This document shows positions 10,946 through 24,345 of a stretch of 64,000 nt of DNA, in pieces. Origin of the DNA: Hyperoodon ampullatus (Eukaryota > Chordata > Mammalia > Artiodactyla > Ziphiidae); the NCBI GenBank assembly GCA_949752795.1, contig OX457056.1, positions 98,478,942-98,542,941 of the forward strand, written 5' to 3'. The position numbers and the translations under genes are program-made. The stretch's first letter is position 1; every line of letters starts with the position of its first letter. The notes below the pieces were generated by a model. That model searched no databases. It was not told the DNA's origin and was given only the letters and a program-made list of their open reading frames with translations.

Positions 10946-12844
10946 TCCAGTGAATGACAACTAACAATGCTTAAAAATGTCTGCCAAGTTGTACTGAATG
11001 ACTGAAACTCTTAATATTAGTGTTTTATGTAATATTTCCTCATGCTACTCTAACGTTTCAATGGTCTATAAAGCATTCTCCTGTTTCACAGATTTTTTTT
11101 CACTTTTTAAAAATGTAATTTTCCAGACTAGTTTTTTAGCTTTTTACCTTTATAATAAATGAAGCTTCCAGTTATAGCACAACACTAAACTAAATTCACA
11201 GCTGGAACATTGCTTACCAAAATGTATAACCTACTTTGGACAATTCACCTAAATCCTACATAAATATCTTCATTAAAATATAACCAGATAATTGGAAGAT
11301 CTTTTGAAATAAAGAAAAGATAGAAGTTAATTAGAAAGAAAAATATTTATATTGTACCATAATAACAATAATAAATTACATGATTACAGCCCATTTCCGT
11401 GTTCTCAACCTAATAGTTGTTGTATTAAAATGTGGGTGAAGTTTCAAACAAATATTTCAAACTTAGTAAGTTTGTCAAAATTTAGAAAATAAATAAGTTT
11501 AGAATTATTTGTACTTATGCTAAATACTTATTCTTTCTCTTTTCTGAATAATGAGATGAAGGGTAATTTAGTTTTCATTAACCTGTGTATACTTAAAAAG
11601 TTCAACCTTATATCTACCCATTTGTCCCTATCCAGAGAACTAATTTAACAAAATTTGATCACATCTCTATTACCATAGCAAACTCAACCACATGTGAGAT
11701 AATATTGCACCAACTCTTTTCTACTCTATTTAGTGAGTGTAAGCTTTGTAGTCTTTAGGGAAGGGCTGTCTTTTTCCTTATTCCATTTTTTTCCCAAGTA
11801 GAAGCATGTGATTTTTTGATGACATTGAATTAGGTGGAGTTAACTATTAAAATGGACCCACCTCTTGGAAATTTATTATTTTTTTTTCTTTCCTCTACTT
11901 TGAGTTGTAATGAGAAAGTGATTCTGGCTATGTGTTTCAGCTCAGCTGATATAAAGTTTTGTTTGGGGGAGCTCTCTCTATGTCTAGCATGAGGTGAGGC
12001 ATGAGAATCAGTAGAGCTAGCCAGCCCATTTGGCCACCACATAAAGCTTTATTCTCCAAGGAGGTTATCAAAAATGATGATTGACAGTTTATCATCATTT
12101 GTCTGTCCCTCATGGCTTATTTAACACTTGGCTAAAAACATAAAAAGGGGAAAACTATACTATGTATAGAATTTCTATGATTCTAACAATATCTCATTGA
12201 TACGATGGAATACTGAGAAGGAGATAAAAAAGAAAAGGAGAGCATTCTCCTTGGCTTTTGCCCAATGCCCAGGTGGTCATTAAAAAGGATTCACAATAGC
12301 TTTGATGATGGCAGTTTACTTTCAAAAAAATATTCTTTGTACAAGTTAGACAGTCATTTATATAAGCATAAAATATAAGCTTTTCCTTACGTAATATTTT
12401 ATACAGCAATTTTTTTTGTCCATTTATAAACTCTAAGTAAACCTTGTTTTCCTTCTCTTTCTACAAGCTCAAATCTAATGGGAGTAAAAGGTTATAATGA
12501 CATTTAGCATTTCTAAAATCTCTCTCCAACATTCCTCCATAAACAATTATCATTGATGTTTCTATGGATAACTGTATATTAAAAGGAACAGTCCATGATT
12601 ACAGTGAAATACCAGTATTTTATACAATACCAGCCTCTCTTATGAAACTTTATTTTTATAAATGCTTTTTCAAGGAAACTTTATTATTACATGACCCATG
12701 TAGTTCATTCAATATGATAATTATATTGACTATACAATAAAACTAAGCACCCAAAGGGAGAACAGAAAGCTTTATTGTTAAACTTATTATATCATCATTA
12801 ATCATTCTCATATCTTGGAATGTACTTGATTACATGCAGCCATA
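10946..12844. other. Unassigned intergenic DNA
   Basis: No gene and no repeat that I can name. Chance ORFs at 11830-12042 (-) and 12194-12409 (-) lack domain features. Confidence 0.5.
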
Positions 12845-13085
12845 TAATAAAATGGTTAAGAGAGAGGATTTTGAAGTTAGCCTGCCTGCATAGCAATCCA
12901 AGTTCTAAACATTTCTAGCTGTGTGACATTGATTGATCTGTTTAACTTCCTTAATTCTCAGATGTTTAATCTATAAATTGGAAAGAATTGCATTACTTAT
13001 GGAGTTATTGTTAAAAAAAGCAACTAGACAATACAAGTTGAAATCAGACACAAAATAAGTACTTAGGAAACATTTGCTATTATTT
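12845..13085 (+). mobile_element. MIR SINE, sense
   Basis: The full MIR order is visible: 'ataaaatggttaagagagag', 'aatccaagttctaaac', 'tagctgtgtgacattgattg', 'taacttccttaattctcaga', 'ttaatctataaattggaaag' and 'acacaaaataagtacttagg'. It is an ancient tRNA-derived SINE and is non-coding. Confidence 0.85.
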
Positions 13086-14477
13086 TAAATATCAGGTTGG
13101 AGGATAAGGGATCATAAATTATTAATTTTTACTAGGTTAAAAGTGATTCCACAGAAACTAATGCATCTTAAGCTAGAAACAAAAACAATAACAACAAAAT
13201 TAGATCACTTGCAAATTAATGTCCACACATTATTTTGACAAGCCACAAACTAAATTATCATTCAGTGCTGCCAAGCTAAGCCAAGTAACTACATCATTTG
13301 GATTCTAGGCAGGCAGACAGGTATACAGGTACACCAGGGACATCAGTTGCTAATTATCCAACTATAGTAGAATTTTAAATATCAAACCGGTTTAAAAAAT
13401 AATGTTCTAATTTATGGAACAGTCATCGATGTTTAAGACAGGAGAAAATTGAAATAGTATTTTGGTGTCCTAAAGGGACTGAGGAACAAGGTTTCATAAA
13501 AAGTGGTATGGAGTAGTAGCAAAGAAAACTTGATAAGAGTCACAAAATGATGGCTCCTGAGAAGTGAAAGTGAGGTTGCACTTCACAGAAAAAATCAGAA
13601 TAAAACTTATGTAACTGCTGTGCTAGAAACCAATCTGAACCTCCATTCATAAGGTTTTCACATCCATAGAAATGTGTCAATGCATGTTTTATAACACCTA
13701 AATAATTGAATTGAAATGTGCTTGACACTATTTTTCAATTTTTTAAAATTATATTTACATTAAAAATGTACATTTGCTAGATAATCCATACCTGATATAA
13801 GTGTACTTTACTTAAAAAGTGATTGAGATTTCTACAGTGGGGTTCAAGGTTATGTAACTATTGCATATGTAACAAATCTATTGCATTTTTGAGATGGAGC
13901 AGCTGGTAGAGTTCACTGGAAGGAATTTTCTTTATTTGGATGAAATGGGAAAATAGACAAGAATTGTTTCAACACACCATTATATCTACCTATAACAACC
14001 ATTTTCATTACTCTATTTGAACAAAAAAATTAAACTGATTATTGGAAATACAATCACCTGTTTTTGCATGTAATAATTCTAGAGATTAAAAATTTTTTAA
14101 GTTTCCCCCAAATATTAACATTAATTATACAAAGTAGAGCTATGGTGTCAGTTGGGCTATTTAGGGAAGAATCATGCATATAGGACTTGAGTGATCTAGA
14201 TTGACATTGACCAAATTAATAAAATTATTTCTAGACTACCATTTACATAATTTGTGGATAAACCATATATAATAGATAAAAACAGAAGTCCAGGCTGATA
14301 TAAGTTTGGAACCCATTTATATTCACTCTTGAATGTGACTATATGTGAATTAGTTTAAAGTACCTGAACTTGGAAGAATCTGAGCTGAATTTGACTCTTC
14401 TCTGTCAACTTCCAGCTTCATCCTTGAAGGAGCTGTTTTCCTTTCTGAATCATTATTTTCAAAGAAATAATGATATG
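13086..14477. other. Unassigned intergenic DNA
   Basis: I see no gene or confidently classified repeat. Confidence 0.5.
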
Positions 14478-14660
14478 TATAATAGCAATGTTTGCTGAGA
14501 ACTCACTATCTGCCAGACTCTGTTAAAAGCACATTTTTAGTACATGTTCTGTCATTTATATAGTTCCCCCAAACTCCCATAAACAGTGGGAGAACTTCAG
14601 AAATGTCCATATCTGGCCCATTAAAGGAGTCAGAAAACTGAACAGCAGACCAATTACATA
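14478..14660 (-). mobile_element. Possible MIR, antisense
   Basis: 'gagaactcactatctgccag', 'ttaaaagcacatttttagta' and 'catttatatagttcccccaa' loosely follow the antisense MIR 3' half. The core is strongly eroded, so the call is weak. Confidence 0.4.
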
Positions 14661-14843
14661 TTTAGATAGAAAGAAAATGGGAGCTGAAATCAGACAATTA
14701 AGTATTCAATGGAATCTGAATAGTTTTCTTTAATGCCTGTGAGGCCCATGGAAAAATACTGAATTCTCAGAATTAATAAGATAAAAGCAATAAAATGAAG
14801 GAAGGAAACACCATTACAAAATAGATTTTGCTCAGTTATTCTT

Positions 14844-15776
14844 TTTTTTCCCCATGTTATTTATTTTTTATTTATTTTTATTAACATCTTTATTGGAATA
14901 TAATTGCTTTATGATGGTGTGTTAGTTTCTGCTGTATAACAAAGTGAATCAGCTGTACATATACATATATCCCCATATCTCCTCCCTCTTGGGTCTCCCT
15001 CCCATCCTCCCTATCCCACTCCTCTAGGTGGTCAAAAGCACCGAGCTGATCTCCCTGTGCTATGCGGGAGCTATTATTCCCATTAGCTATCATTCTTATA
15101 TTTAGTAGTGTCTATATGTCCATGCCACTCTCTCACTTTGTCCCAACTTCCCCTTCCCTGTGTCCTCAAGTCCATTCTCTACTAGGTCTGCATCTTTATT
15201 CTCGTCCTGCCCCTAGGTTCTTCATAACTACTTTTTTTTTTTTTTTTTTTTTAGATTCCATATATGTGTTAACATACAGTATTTGTTTTTCTCTTTCTGA
15301 CTAACTTCACTCTGTATGACAGACTCTAGGTCCATCCACCTCACTACAAATAACTCAATTTCATTTCCTTTTATGGCTGAGTAATATTCCATTGTATTTA
15401 TGTGCCACATCTTCTTTGTCCATTCATCTGTCAGTGGACACTTAGGTTGCTTCCATGTCCTGGCTATTGTAAACAGAGCTGCAATGAACATTGTGGTACA
15501 TGACCGTTTTTGAATTATGGTTTTTTCAGGGGATATGCTCAGTAGTGGGATTGCTGGGTCGTATGGTAGTTCTATTTTTATTTTTTTAAGGAACGTCCAT
15601 ACTGTTCTCCATAGTGGCTGTATCAATTTACATTCCCACCAACAGTACAAGAGGGTTCCCTTTTCTCCACACCCTCTCCAGCATTTACTGTTTGTAGATC
15701 TTTTTTATGATGGCCATTCTGACTGGTGTGAGGTGATATCTCATTGTAGTTTTGATTTGCATTTCTCTAATGATTA
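14844..15776 (-). mobile_element. 5'-truncated L1, antisense, with 13-bp target-site duplication
   Basis: This is 933 bp of L1 3' end read on the minus strand. The tail side begins at about 14844 with T-rich sequence, followed by the 3' UTR ('aacatctttattggaatata') and the ORF2 C-terminus to about 15776. Target-site duplications are ctcagttattctt at 14831-14843 and ctcacttattctt at 15777-15789 (one mismatch). A T21 run at 15232-15252 lies inside the element just past the usual ORF2 stop. It is in the cetartiodactyl L1 style and moderately young. Confidence 0.9.
15228..15776 (-). pseudogene. L1 ORF2 C-terminal fragment
   Basis: The last part of L1 ORF2p. A 140-codon frame (15228-15650) starts in the Cys-rich zinc-knuckle-like region ('[16 protein letters not shown]') and continues through 'WKQPKCPLTDEW' and 'MEYYSAIKGNEI' to 'VSQKEKNKY'. 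ORF2p is the endonuclease/reverse transcriptase that copies L1 RNA into the genome. Both catalytic domains are absent here because of 5' truncation. A 1-base loss before the normal end (compare the copy ending at 50958) makes the frame miss its stop and read into a run of lysines encoded by the A21 tract. It is a dead copy. Confidence 0.85.
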
Positions 15777-15789
15777 CTCACTTATTCTT

Positions 15790-17304
15790 ATTAGTTTTAA
15801 CTATTTATGATAATATTTCATAATATACCAATTAATGTCCTGTAGTATAATGTATAAAATTGACAGAATATGACTTCTAAGTTACACAAGACTACTGTCT
15901 TTTAAGAAAAGAGTGGAATTTTTTACTTTCTTGAGAGAGAGAATTTTTGGCTTGGAGATTAGTGAAATTAAAATAACTGAGTTCAAGAACATTTTAATTA
16001 AAATATTACATGCATTCATTAATTTACTTTAAATGTTTTTTTATGTAAAGAACTAACCAGATATAATATAAACAGTGATATGGGAGCTAATTTACAGTAG
16101 ATAAAAAGGAAAGTCATCAGAAAATAGTATATCAGGAATTATTACAGAGAAAGTGTATAGGCAAACAGATCCAAGAAAATTAAGATTATAAGATTTATTG
16201 TCTTTATATATTGCCTTTTATTTTCAGCTAGTTTGAGAGAATAAAAACTAAAATTTTACACAAATTTACCTGAAACAGAAGGTGTACTCCTAGCCAATGT
16301 AATACATACAATGCCAAATGTAAACATTTATTTTTTTTTCCCTCCTTGGTTCTCTTTAAACTGCATTATGAATGGTATCAAGTCTTATATCTCTGTTAAA
16401 AATATCTTTATCATAAAATATTTATGAGATTGAATATGGAAAATCAGCCAGTGAATGGGTGATTTAAATAGACAATTTTTGGAAGATACAGGTTAAGTAG
16501 GTTAGAAGTGAAAGAGAATTCTTGAATGGAGGGTAGGTGATGGAGAATAATGATCACAAACATAGTGTATCAAACTACTCAATGTGCTAAGTAACAAAAT
16601 ATATAGATAATATAAACTAGGAAAGAATGTCAGATAATCTGAATGCTAAAAAGGTAGCATGCTTTGTAGAAAGCTTTGCAGTAGAAATGTAAGCTAAGAT
16701 AAAATAAAATAAAATGTTGCATTAGCTCCTAGCACATTCTTTTGGGGCTTCTAGGAAAATAATTAGCCTTTCCAGAGCTGTAGGAAAAGTAATACTCTGG
16801 AGGGGAGTTACATGTATTACAAGTGTAAAAAAATGGTACTGTGAAGGTAAAGGAAAGGGATTTATTCAGAGAGCTAATTTCACAAATTCACAGTGAATTG
16901 AAGGTTCCAGATGGCACAGTGCAACAGAATGAGAATTAGAGAAGTAGTGCAAGGAAAGCATAGGTAAAAGCAAATGCATAGCTTATAAGAGGATGCTAAA
17001 CAAAGGACTTCCATTTTAAGTTGTAGCCTAAGATGGCAGGAGTGATGTGGCCTAAAATTGGAAGTGTACATTTTGAACAGAAGAAAGTTCAGGTCATCTT
17101 ATAAAGGCCCCTTGAGTATAACAGTCATTGGTCTGATGAGCATTTGGCAGCATTTTCTCAGAAGGAGAAGCAGCACCAGAAGAAGAGGAAATATGAATGA
17201 TTGCCTGTTAAAAGGTTATCCGAGCGTTAAATGAAACAACAAACATGTAAATGCTTTGTGGATTAGAACAAAAATGAGTTATTTCCAGAAGGAAGCATGG
17301 GTGG
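15790..17304. other. Unassigned intergenic DNA
   Basis: No recognisable gene. There is a small (TAAAA)n run near 16700-16713. Confidence 0.5.
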
Positions 17305-17505
17305 AAAGAGCTGGAATTCTGTAGTCAGACAGTGAGGGTTGTGGGTACTCAACCAACACACACCATTACAACACATGCAATCTCAGGAAGGTTACTTAAT
17401 ATCTCTGAAGTTCAGTTACTTTAGTCCTAAAGTGTGAACAAAAATTCATGTGTTTCTGAGACAATAAATGAGCTAACAATGACAGAGCACAGTAGGTTCT
17501 CTCTG
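17305..17505 (+). mobile_element. MIR SINE, sense
   Basis: 'gaattctgtagtcagacagt', 'caggaaggttacttaatatc', 'tctgaagttcagttacttta', 'ctgagacaataaatgagcta' and 'gacagagcacagtaggttct' follow the MIR consensus in order. Confidence 0.65.
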
Positions 17506-17659
17506 TGTGAATCCTGCACTTTGTGCTGTAGTACATTTTATGTTCCTTGTGGTACTCCCATATGTTCCTTCCCTCACCTTTTTACCTGGTTAGCATGATC
17601 AACTACTACTCTATCTTTTTTGTCTATAACAGTCTTATAAAAACACTTTAAAAATTCTT

Positions 17660-19378
17660 TTGAGGATAGTTTTATTTTATTCTATTTTATTTTATTTTTT
17701 ACTGAAGTATAGTTGGGTTACAATATTCAGGTGAATATCAGTTTGTGATTCAATATTTTTACAGATTATACTCCTTTAAAAGTTATTACAAAATAATGCC
17801 TATATTTCCCTGTGCTATGCAATATATTCTTTTTGCTTATCTATTTATACATCGTAGTTTATATCTCTTGATACCATACCCCTATTTTCCTCCTTCCCCT
17901 CTACCTTCTCCACACTGGTAACCACAAGTTTGTTTTCTATATCTGTGCTTCTGTTTCTATTTTGCTATATACATTCATTTGTTTTATTTTTTAGATTCCA
18001 CAGGTAAGTGATATATACAGTAGTTGTCTTCCTCTGCCTGACTTATTTTAGTAAGCATAATACTGTCTAGGTCCAACCACATTGTTGTAAATTTCATTCT
18101 TTTTATGGCTGAGTAATATCCCATTATATATTTTTATGTGTCCATTCATCTGTTGGTGGACATTTGGGTTGCTTCCATATGCTGGCTATTGTAAATAGTG
18201 CCACTGTGAACATTTGGGTGCATGTATTTTTTCAAAATAGTGTTTTTGTTTTTCCAAATATATACCCAGGAGTGGAAGTGATGAATCATATGATTATTCT
18301 AATCTTTTTTTTTTCATGTTTTTAAGGAACCTCTACACAGTTTTCCATAGTGGCTGCACCAATTTACATTCCCACCAACAGTGTACTGGAGTTTCTTTAA
18401 CTTCACATCCTCACCACATATGTTATGTGTGGCCGTTTTGATGATAGCCATTCTCACAGGTGTGAGGTTTTGTGGTTTTGCTTTGCATTTCCCTGATGAT
18501 TAGCAATGTTGAGCATCTTTTCATGTGCCTGTTGTCCATCTATATGTCTTCTTTGGAAAAATGTCTATTCTAGTCTTCTGCCCATTTTTTAAACTGGGTT
18601 GTTTGTTCTTTTGATATTGAGCTGTATGAGCTATTTATATATTTTGGATATTAACCCCTTATCAGTCATATCATTTGTAAATATTTTCTCCCTTTCAGTA
18701 GGCTGCCTTTTCATTTTGACAATCGTTTCCTTTGCAGGGCAAAAGCTTTTAAGTTTAATTAGGTCCTCTTTGTTTAGTTTTGTTTTTGTTCACTTTACCT
18801 TAGGAGACATATTCAAAAGAATTTTGCTGCAATTTATATCAAACAGCATTCTCCGTCTGCTTTCTTCTGGGAGTTTTATGATTTCTGGTTTCAGATTTAG
18901 GTCTTAATCCATTTTGAGTTTACTTTTATATATGGTGTGATAAAATGTTCAAATTTCATTCTTTTACACGCAGCTGTCCAGTTTTCCCAACATCACTTGT
19001 TGAAGAGACTATCTTTTATCCATTGTACATTTTTGCCTCCTTTGTCATAGATTAATTGATCATAAGTGTGTGGGTTTATTTTTGGGCTCTCTATTCTTTT
19101 CCATTGATCGACGTGTCTGTTTTTGTGCCAGTACCATGCTTTTTTTAATTAATGTAGCTTTGCGGTATAGTCTGAAGTCTGAGAGGGTGATACCTCCAGC
19201 TTTGTTCTTTTTTTCTCAAGATTGTCTCAGCCATTTTGGTTTTTCTGTTGTTCTATATGAAGTTTAGAATTATTCTAGTTCTGTGAAAAATGCCATGGGT
19301 ATTTTGATAGAGATGGCATTAAATCTGTAGATTGCTTTGGGTAGTATGGCCATTTTAACAATATTAATTCTTCCAATC
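17660..19378 (-). mobile_element. 5'-truncated L1, antisense (older cetartiodactyl/L1MA-like)
   Basis: About 1.7 kb. The minus strand carries ORF2 from the distal reverse transcriptase/C-terminal region to a 3' UTR ending in T-rich (TTTTA)n at 17670-17698. Plus-strand landmarks are 'ggctgagtaatatcccatta', 'tggacatttgggttgcttcc', 'ttcccaccaacagtgtactg', 'cattggttgattaattg'-like sequence and 'caatattaattcttccaatc' at the 5' break. The ORF2 frames are short and full of stops. The 3' UTR type ('actgaagtatagttgggtta') differs from the three long L1 copies, so this is another subfamily. No clear target-site duplication was found. Confidence 0.85.
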
Positions 19379-21859
19379 CTACTCTGTATCCTTCAAAACA
19401 AAATTCAAGTGTGATCTCTTGGTGAACAGATTCTACATTCCCTCTTTGAACTATCATAAATATTGTCCTGAAGGCTATTTTAGGATATATCACACTCTCT
19501 TGCAATTAGTTGTTTACAAGTATGTCTCACACTAAATGGTAAAATTTTTGAGGATTCTGAAATATGCCACACATATCTGAAATTTTCAGTTCCTAACAAA
19601 ATGATCTCAGAAATTGTATATGTTTAAAATGTTTATTAAGTAAGTCAAGTGAATCATATATTCAACAAGTCTTTATCTAATTTTAACTAGAGGCACCTGG
19701 TAGACTTCTAGAGAATACAATAAATCTGACACAACTAATTCAGTACATGTTGAATGATCCGACAGTTATGTTATGCCATGAGAAAAAGTCAAACTGAATA
19801 GTGTTAAAACTATTGTTACTCGTTCTAATAAATATTTTTAAACCATATCATGGCCAAATTAATTGGCTATAAACTTTCAAGGAAAGAAGACAACCAAAAA
19901 CTCATTAGTCTCGTGATTAAGAGTAAACATTCACTATTACTTAGCCAATTATGGCACACATTTAAACTGTCACTTTTAAGGCAAGAAAAATACATTTTTG
20001 TACAAAATCGTGTATATATTATTGTAAGAAGTTTGGAAAATAACAAATTTGCATTGTTGTGACTAATTAAAATGAATAAATCAATTAACCTGGAAAAGAG
20101 TGAACATCACAATTGAGTGAAATAATAAGTATGTAACAATTGATCCAGCAACACAATTTATATTTAGAAAAATTTCTAGTTTCATCAAAAGAAAAGAATA
20201 AATTCACTAAGAGTTATATTTTATTTATTCAATGGTGTGCCAGAATCCTGATGATTTGGGATATTTAATTGCACTGGTACACTTACAAAAAGCATGTGCA
20301 ACTGAGCAAATGACAAGAGGCCTTTGTTTATTTTAGGTTATTTTAGTACAATGCTTGTAGATGTTGTATGATGACGAGTTGTATTTAAGTATAAGATTTT
20401 GGATGAACTTTTTGTGCCTCCTGAGGCTCTATCTCTGCCCAACCTGTAATGAAAAGGGAACAGTTTCAAATATCTATATTTTAAGCCCACAATGTTTGAC
20501 TCAGTGATAAATTAAAGAAAATTGATGAATGAATAACTCTGAAATTGGTTTGAGGAACAAAGCTTTCTCAGCAAGAAGCAAGAAATGTAGTGATCTTTTA
20601 CCTTATAAAATCAGTCCCATTATATGAATGTGGTCTTGCTGTTCTAGCACTGTAATAAAACGTTTTCCTTGGAATTTCCAGACAATCATGAAATTTGTGT
20701 GAAGAAAAATTGTTCTAGATTTCTCTACAATATCCACAATCAAATTAATCATATTTAATAAAATGAGCCAACACATGATTTGTAGGTGAGGGAAAACAAT
20801 CAACCATCATCATGATAATCATTCATGCTTTCTCCTGGAAAACATTTGTTTTTCATTATCATTGATAATATGATGTTAAACTTTCTTTCTGAGATGTCTT
20901 TCCCAGATAGCGTATCTTCTGCTGTTATTTTCTCTAGCTATAATAGTGCAGTGTAGTCGTTCAGGAAAACTTTCAAAAATCTCATACAATGTGATGTTTT
21001 ATTTTAAATTATAGAAAATATGATTTTATAAAAATCAAAAGTTCAACACATAAAGGGATGTAATAATCTCTGGAGTTACATTTGCAGTAGAAAACAGTAG
21101 ATGCAATGTTACTGTTCAGCAAATATTCCATGTGATCCTCCATGTCATAACCTTCATTTTTGTTCAGCTGGAATCAGGTTTCTAATTTGGGACAAACAGA
21201 CAGAGTGCAAATGTGTCACTGTCTGGCAGGGACAGGTTGCAAAATGTGATATATTTTCCATTCTTCTTGTTTATTGCTTACACAAGGTATGTTGAGACTG
21301 GGCAGTAAAAAACAAAGAAAGCCTCAGCCGTCTAAATCACTGAATGGAGATCTCCCATCAGATCACATCTGACATTTTCTTCAGGGAGAAGAAATTCTTT
21401 AAGTTTTAAGTCAATTTTTTTTATTGTTGTCATTGTGGTATCTCAGTTTATCCTACCAATTCATCTAGGGATAGCCAAGTTGAATAGGAATAATGAAAGA
21501 TGAGGTCATTTACCAAATAATTCGTGGAGTTGTTTCATGGAAGTTTGTCTTAGAATTTAAATCCCATGCTAGATTTCTCTGTTCTCAAAGAGATCATAAA
21601 AGTAGGAGGAGACGTGTGGCTGTATTTGTGATCTTGGAGATACAAATGATGCAAGAGAGCTAATTGTTGAAAAGTGGTTACAGGGAATTTGACAAAGGAT
21701 AAAAAAGCAGGAGCATTAAAGAGCTTGGATTTTAAAACAAAGAAACACCTTTTTAGTCTGTGCACAAATTAAAAGAAGGGATAGTTGAAGATATATACAT
21801 ACTGTAGTATTAGGCCCAAAATTTCAAGTGTTGTCTTGAAATCCTTGAGCCTCAATGGG
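19379..21859. other. Unassigned intergenic DNA
   Basis: A long stretch with no named repeat and no supportable gene. ORFs of 60-76 codons (for example 19850-20062 +, 20603-20803 -, 21101-21295 +) show no domain, signal peptide or exon context. Confidence 0.5.
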
Positions 21860-22265
21860 CCCCTGAGGCCTAATCATGGGTTCCCATATTCTTTCCAGAT
21901 GTATCCCCCATCCAGTGGGATAGGCTCCTTACCAGGCTAGCTCCCCTATCAACTTGAATAGATGCACCTCACCCAGTCCTCACTCTGATGGACTTTACCT
22001 CCTTGTTATTCCAACAAGACAATCACATCCCCTTTACAGAAATCAGGGGATACCCCACCACCTCGTTACTACAAAGCCTGCCTCCCAGATCCCCCACTGG
22101 TTCACTCTGATCCTGAGTGCAACCCCATTCTGGCAGTGTGTGCTGTTCAATGTTCTCCTCCACCTGGGCTACGGATATGTCACCAATAAACTGTGATCAA
22201 TCCCATTTGTCCAGTGGAGGGTGTTGTGTGTTTGGACATCTCCTACCACGTAGGGTGGGGAATTC
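21860..22265 (+). mobile_element. Possible gammaretrovirus-like (ERV1) solo LTR
   Basis: This is a GC-richer island in AT-rich surroundings, with C-rich text and 'atgtcaccaataaactgtga' at 22178-22197. That resembles an LTR R region with the AATAAA signal, followed by a U5-like 'gtccagtggagggtgttgtg'. No internal viral sequence flanks it. Boundaries and family are uncertain, and a non-LTR origin is possible. Confidence 0.4.
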
Positions 22266-22301
22266 CTCCTATACCAACATGATGCATAAAAAATGATCAG
22301 A

Positions 22302-22330
22302 ACACACACACACACACACAAACACACACA
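22302..22330. repeat. (CA)n microsatellite
   Basis: About 14 CA units with one AA interruption. Confidence 0.95.
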
Positions 22331-22333
22331 TAC

Positions 22334-24035
22334 ATATTGGGTCAAGGTTATATAGAATTTAACCAACATCTTTAGCAAGTGAAAGGTAAAAAAAACCTAG
22401 GGATTCAACAGGAAAAAAATTAACAGGAAAAAATAAAAAGGAAGAAATGTATGCTAGAGGAAACGTGACCAAGTGTTAAATAAATATAAACAAACTGGGA
22501 AAAAATGCTTAGCATCTTTCAGAAAGATGGGGAAATGGCTCACTTCAGTAAGTATAAAATTATTTTGGTAAAAATAAAGTTTCATGGTATTCTCAAGCAA
22601 TAGTCAGCAGTAATCCAAAAATGAGAGACAAAATGAATGGTGAGATCTATTCATAATTAGATAGTATTGAAATAGTTATAATAGAAGGACATTCAAAAAT
22701 AAAAACAAAAAACTCTTAAACTTACATTAAGCATGTGGTAACAAACATTCTGGAATATGACATCTATCAGGACCATAAGATAACAAACAGAAAAAAATAT
22801 ATTTTTGTTGTAGATTGAGAATACAGTGAGGGAGCCGTTATCATTTACTAGGTAGTCTACAACCTGCCTTGTATATTTAAAAAGATAAACACTACCTCTC
22901 TATACATTTTGCATAGTTTTTATGCAATCCTAAACATATGTTTTTACATGATATCCAATGTAAGTTTTCTCAAACTAATTAGTTCCATGGACTTTCTGAT
23001 AAATACAATTCCAAATGGTAATAGAGTTGAGTATACTTACACAAGCAAGACTAAATGATACTGAAGTTGGAAAAGATGCAAAGTTATGATGCTTATGATC
23101 CATAAATAATATAAGGAAGAAAAAATACCTATTTTTAAATGTGAGGGCAATATTATAATGAATCATGACAGCTTTCATATGCGTCTCTACAGGAGATTAA
23201 ATCAATACCAATCATTTTATCCACTTGATTGTTTGAGGTTCTAAATACAACTCCCTGTCTAGGAAATAGATTAAATTAATCTTCAAGTAAATTCTGTAGT
23301 TGTTATATTTGTGTAAGCATACTCAAGTCATTGTAAGGTTATAAGTTAAATACTTATTCAACTCTTCTCTGTTCTATTAACAAAGGAATTATAAATAAAC
23401 AATGTTGATTTATAAGCAATATTAAAAAGCAAGCTTATGTTATATCTCTGTATGACAATTAGTGAATTAATTAATTCAAACTTTTGGTTTATATGTATTT
23501 ATATGGTGATAAAAGAATGGTAAAACCTAAAAAGTAGAATAAGTAGGAGGCATATTTAAATCAGATGATGGACTGGCGTGTTACCACTGATGTCTCTGTA
23601 ATATTCCTATATTCAAATATCTAAAATATCTAACAATTAAACTCACTTCAGAATGGCAGGAGTCATCTTAAGTCAGAAAACTAGGAAGTAGAATTACACT
23701 AGGATGTAGATGTCCCATGGGAACTTATGATAATACTCTTAAGTGGTTGAGTACATAGACTCTTTCATAAATTTCAGGTATCCCGGTAATATTCTAAAAT
23801 TGCATGGTACATTTTACAGCTCTATTTGGAACAGTTCCAGTGTCCACAAGATGCTTGTGAACAATGTTCAAGTGCTCGTATGGACAGGAAGGTATTATAA
23901 TGGTGTGTTACCAGCTCTTATAGGAGTTTCTGGACGTATTTATAAAGAGCCTTCAGTTCCTGTGGTGTCATTTACCTAATAACCTTTGGTTTAAGTGAAG
24001 AAAAGTTAAAATAAATGCTAATACAAAGAAGACTA
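22334..24035. other. Unassigned intergenic DNA
   Basis: No recognisable gene or repeat. A 78-codon ORF at 23743-23979 (+) lacks any recognisable domain. Confidence 0.5.
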
Positions 24036-24345
24036 GACTAGTTATACAGAGCCCCTTGCTCCAATTCTGGGCAAGCTGATACAAAAGACCACAAACCATT
24101 CCTTTGGTGTCAGCAAACCTACAAACCCAAGCCTGTGTATGGGACCCTCACCAGCCCCACCTCCCAAATGGGATGAAACCCAAGCCAGTCTTCCCTCTCT
24201 GCTCTCAAACTATTTTCAAACCCGCTTGGAAGTCTGTCTGCTCTACTTTCTCCAGAAACCCTCATTTTGTGAGTAATACGCTTTTCCACACTCTCTTTGT
24301 ATACATGTGGTATCATTAGTCTTGACACTCAAGCAACATTTTTGG
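24036..24345 (+). mobile_element. Possible gammaretrovirus-like LTR with leader remnant
   Basis: C-rich U3-like sequence ('ccctcaccagccccacctcc') is followed by 'tgtgagtaatacgcttttcc', a degraded AATAAA region, then 'gtggtatcattagtcttgac' and 'caacatttttggtggtgggg' at about 24333-24352. The last could be an LTR end with a primer-binding-site/leader start. No gag or pol follows. The call is inferred from layout only. Confidence 0.4.

Noticed and set aside
21101..21295. Cys-rich 64-codon ORF that resembles a small secreted peptide
   Set aside because: No signal peptide, no regular cysteine framework and no exon context. Probably chance.
23743..23979. 78-codon ORF in unclassified DNA
   Set aside because: No domain or conserved motif recognised, and the length is within chance expectation for 64 kb.
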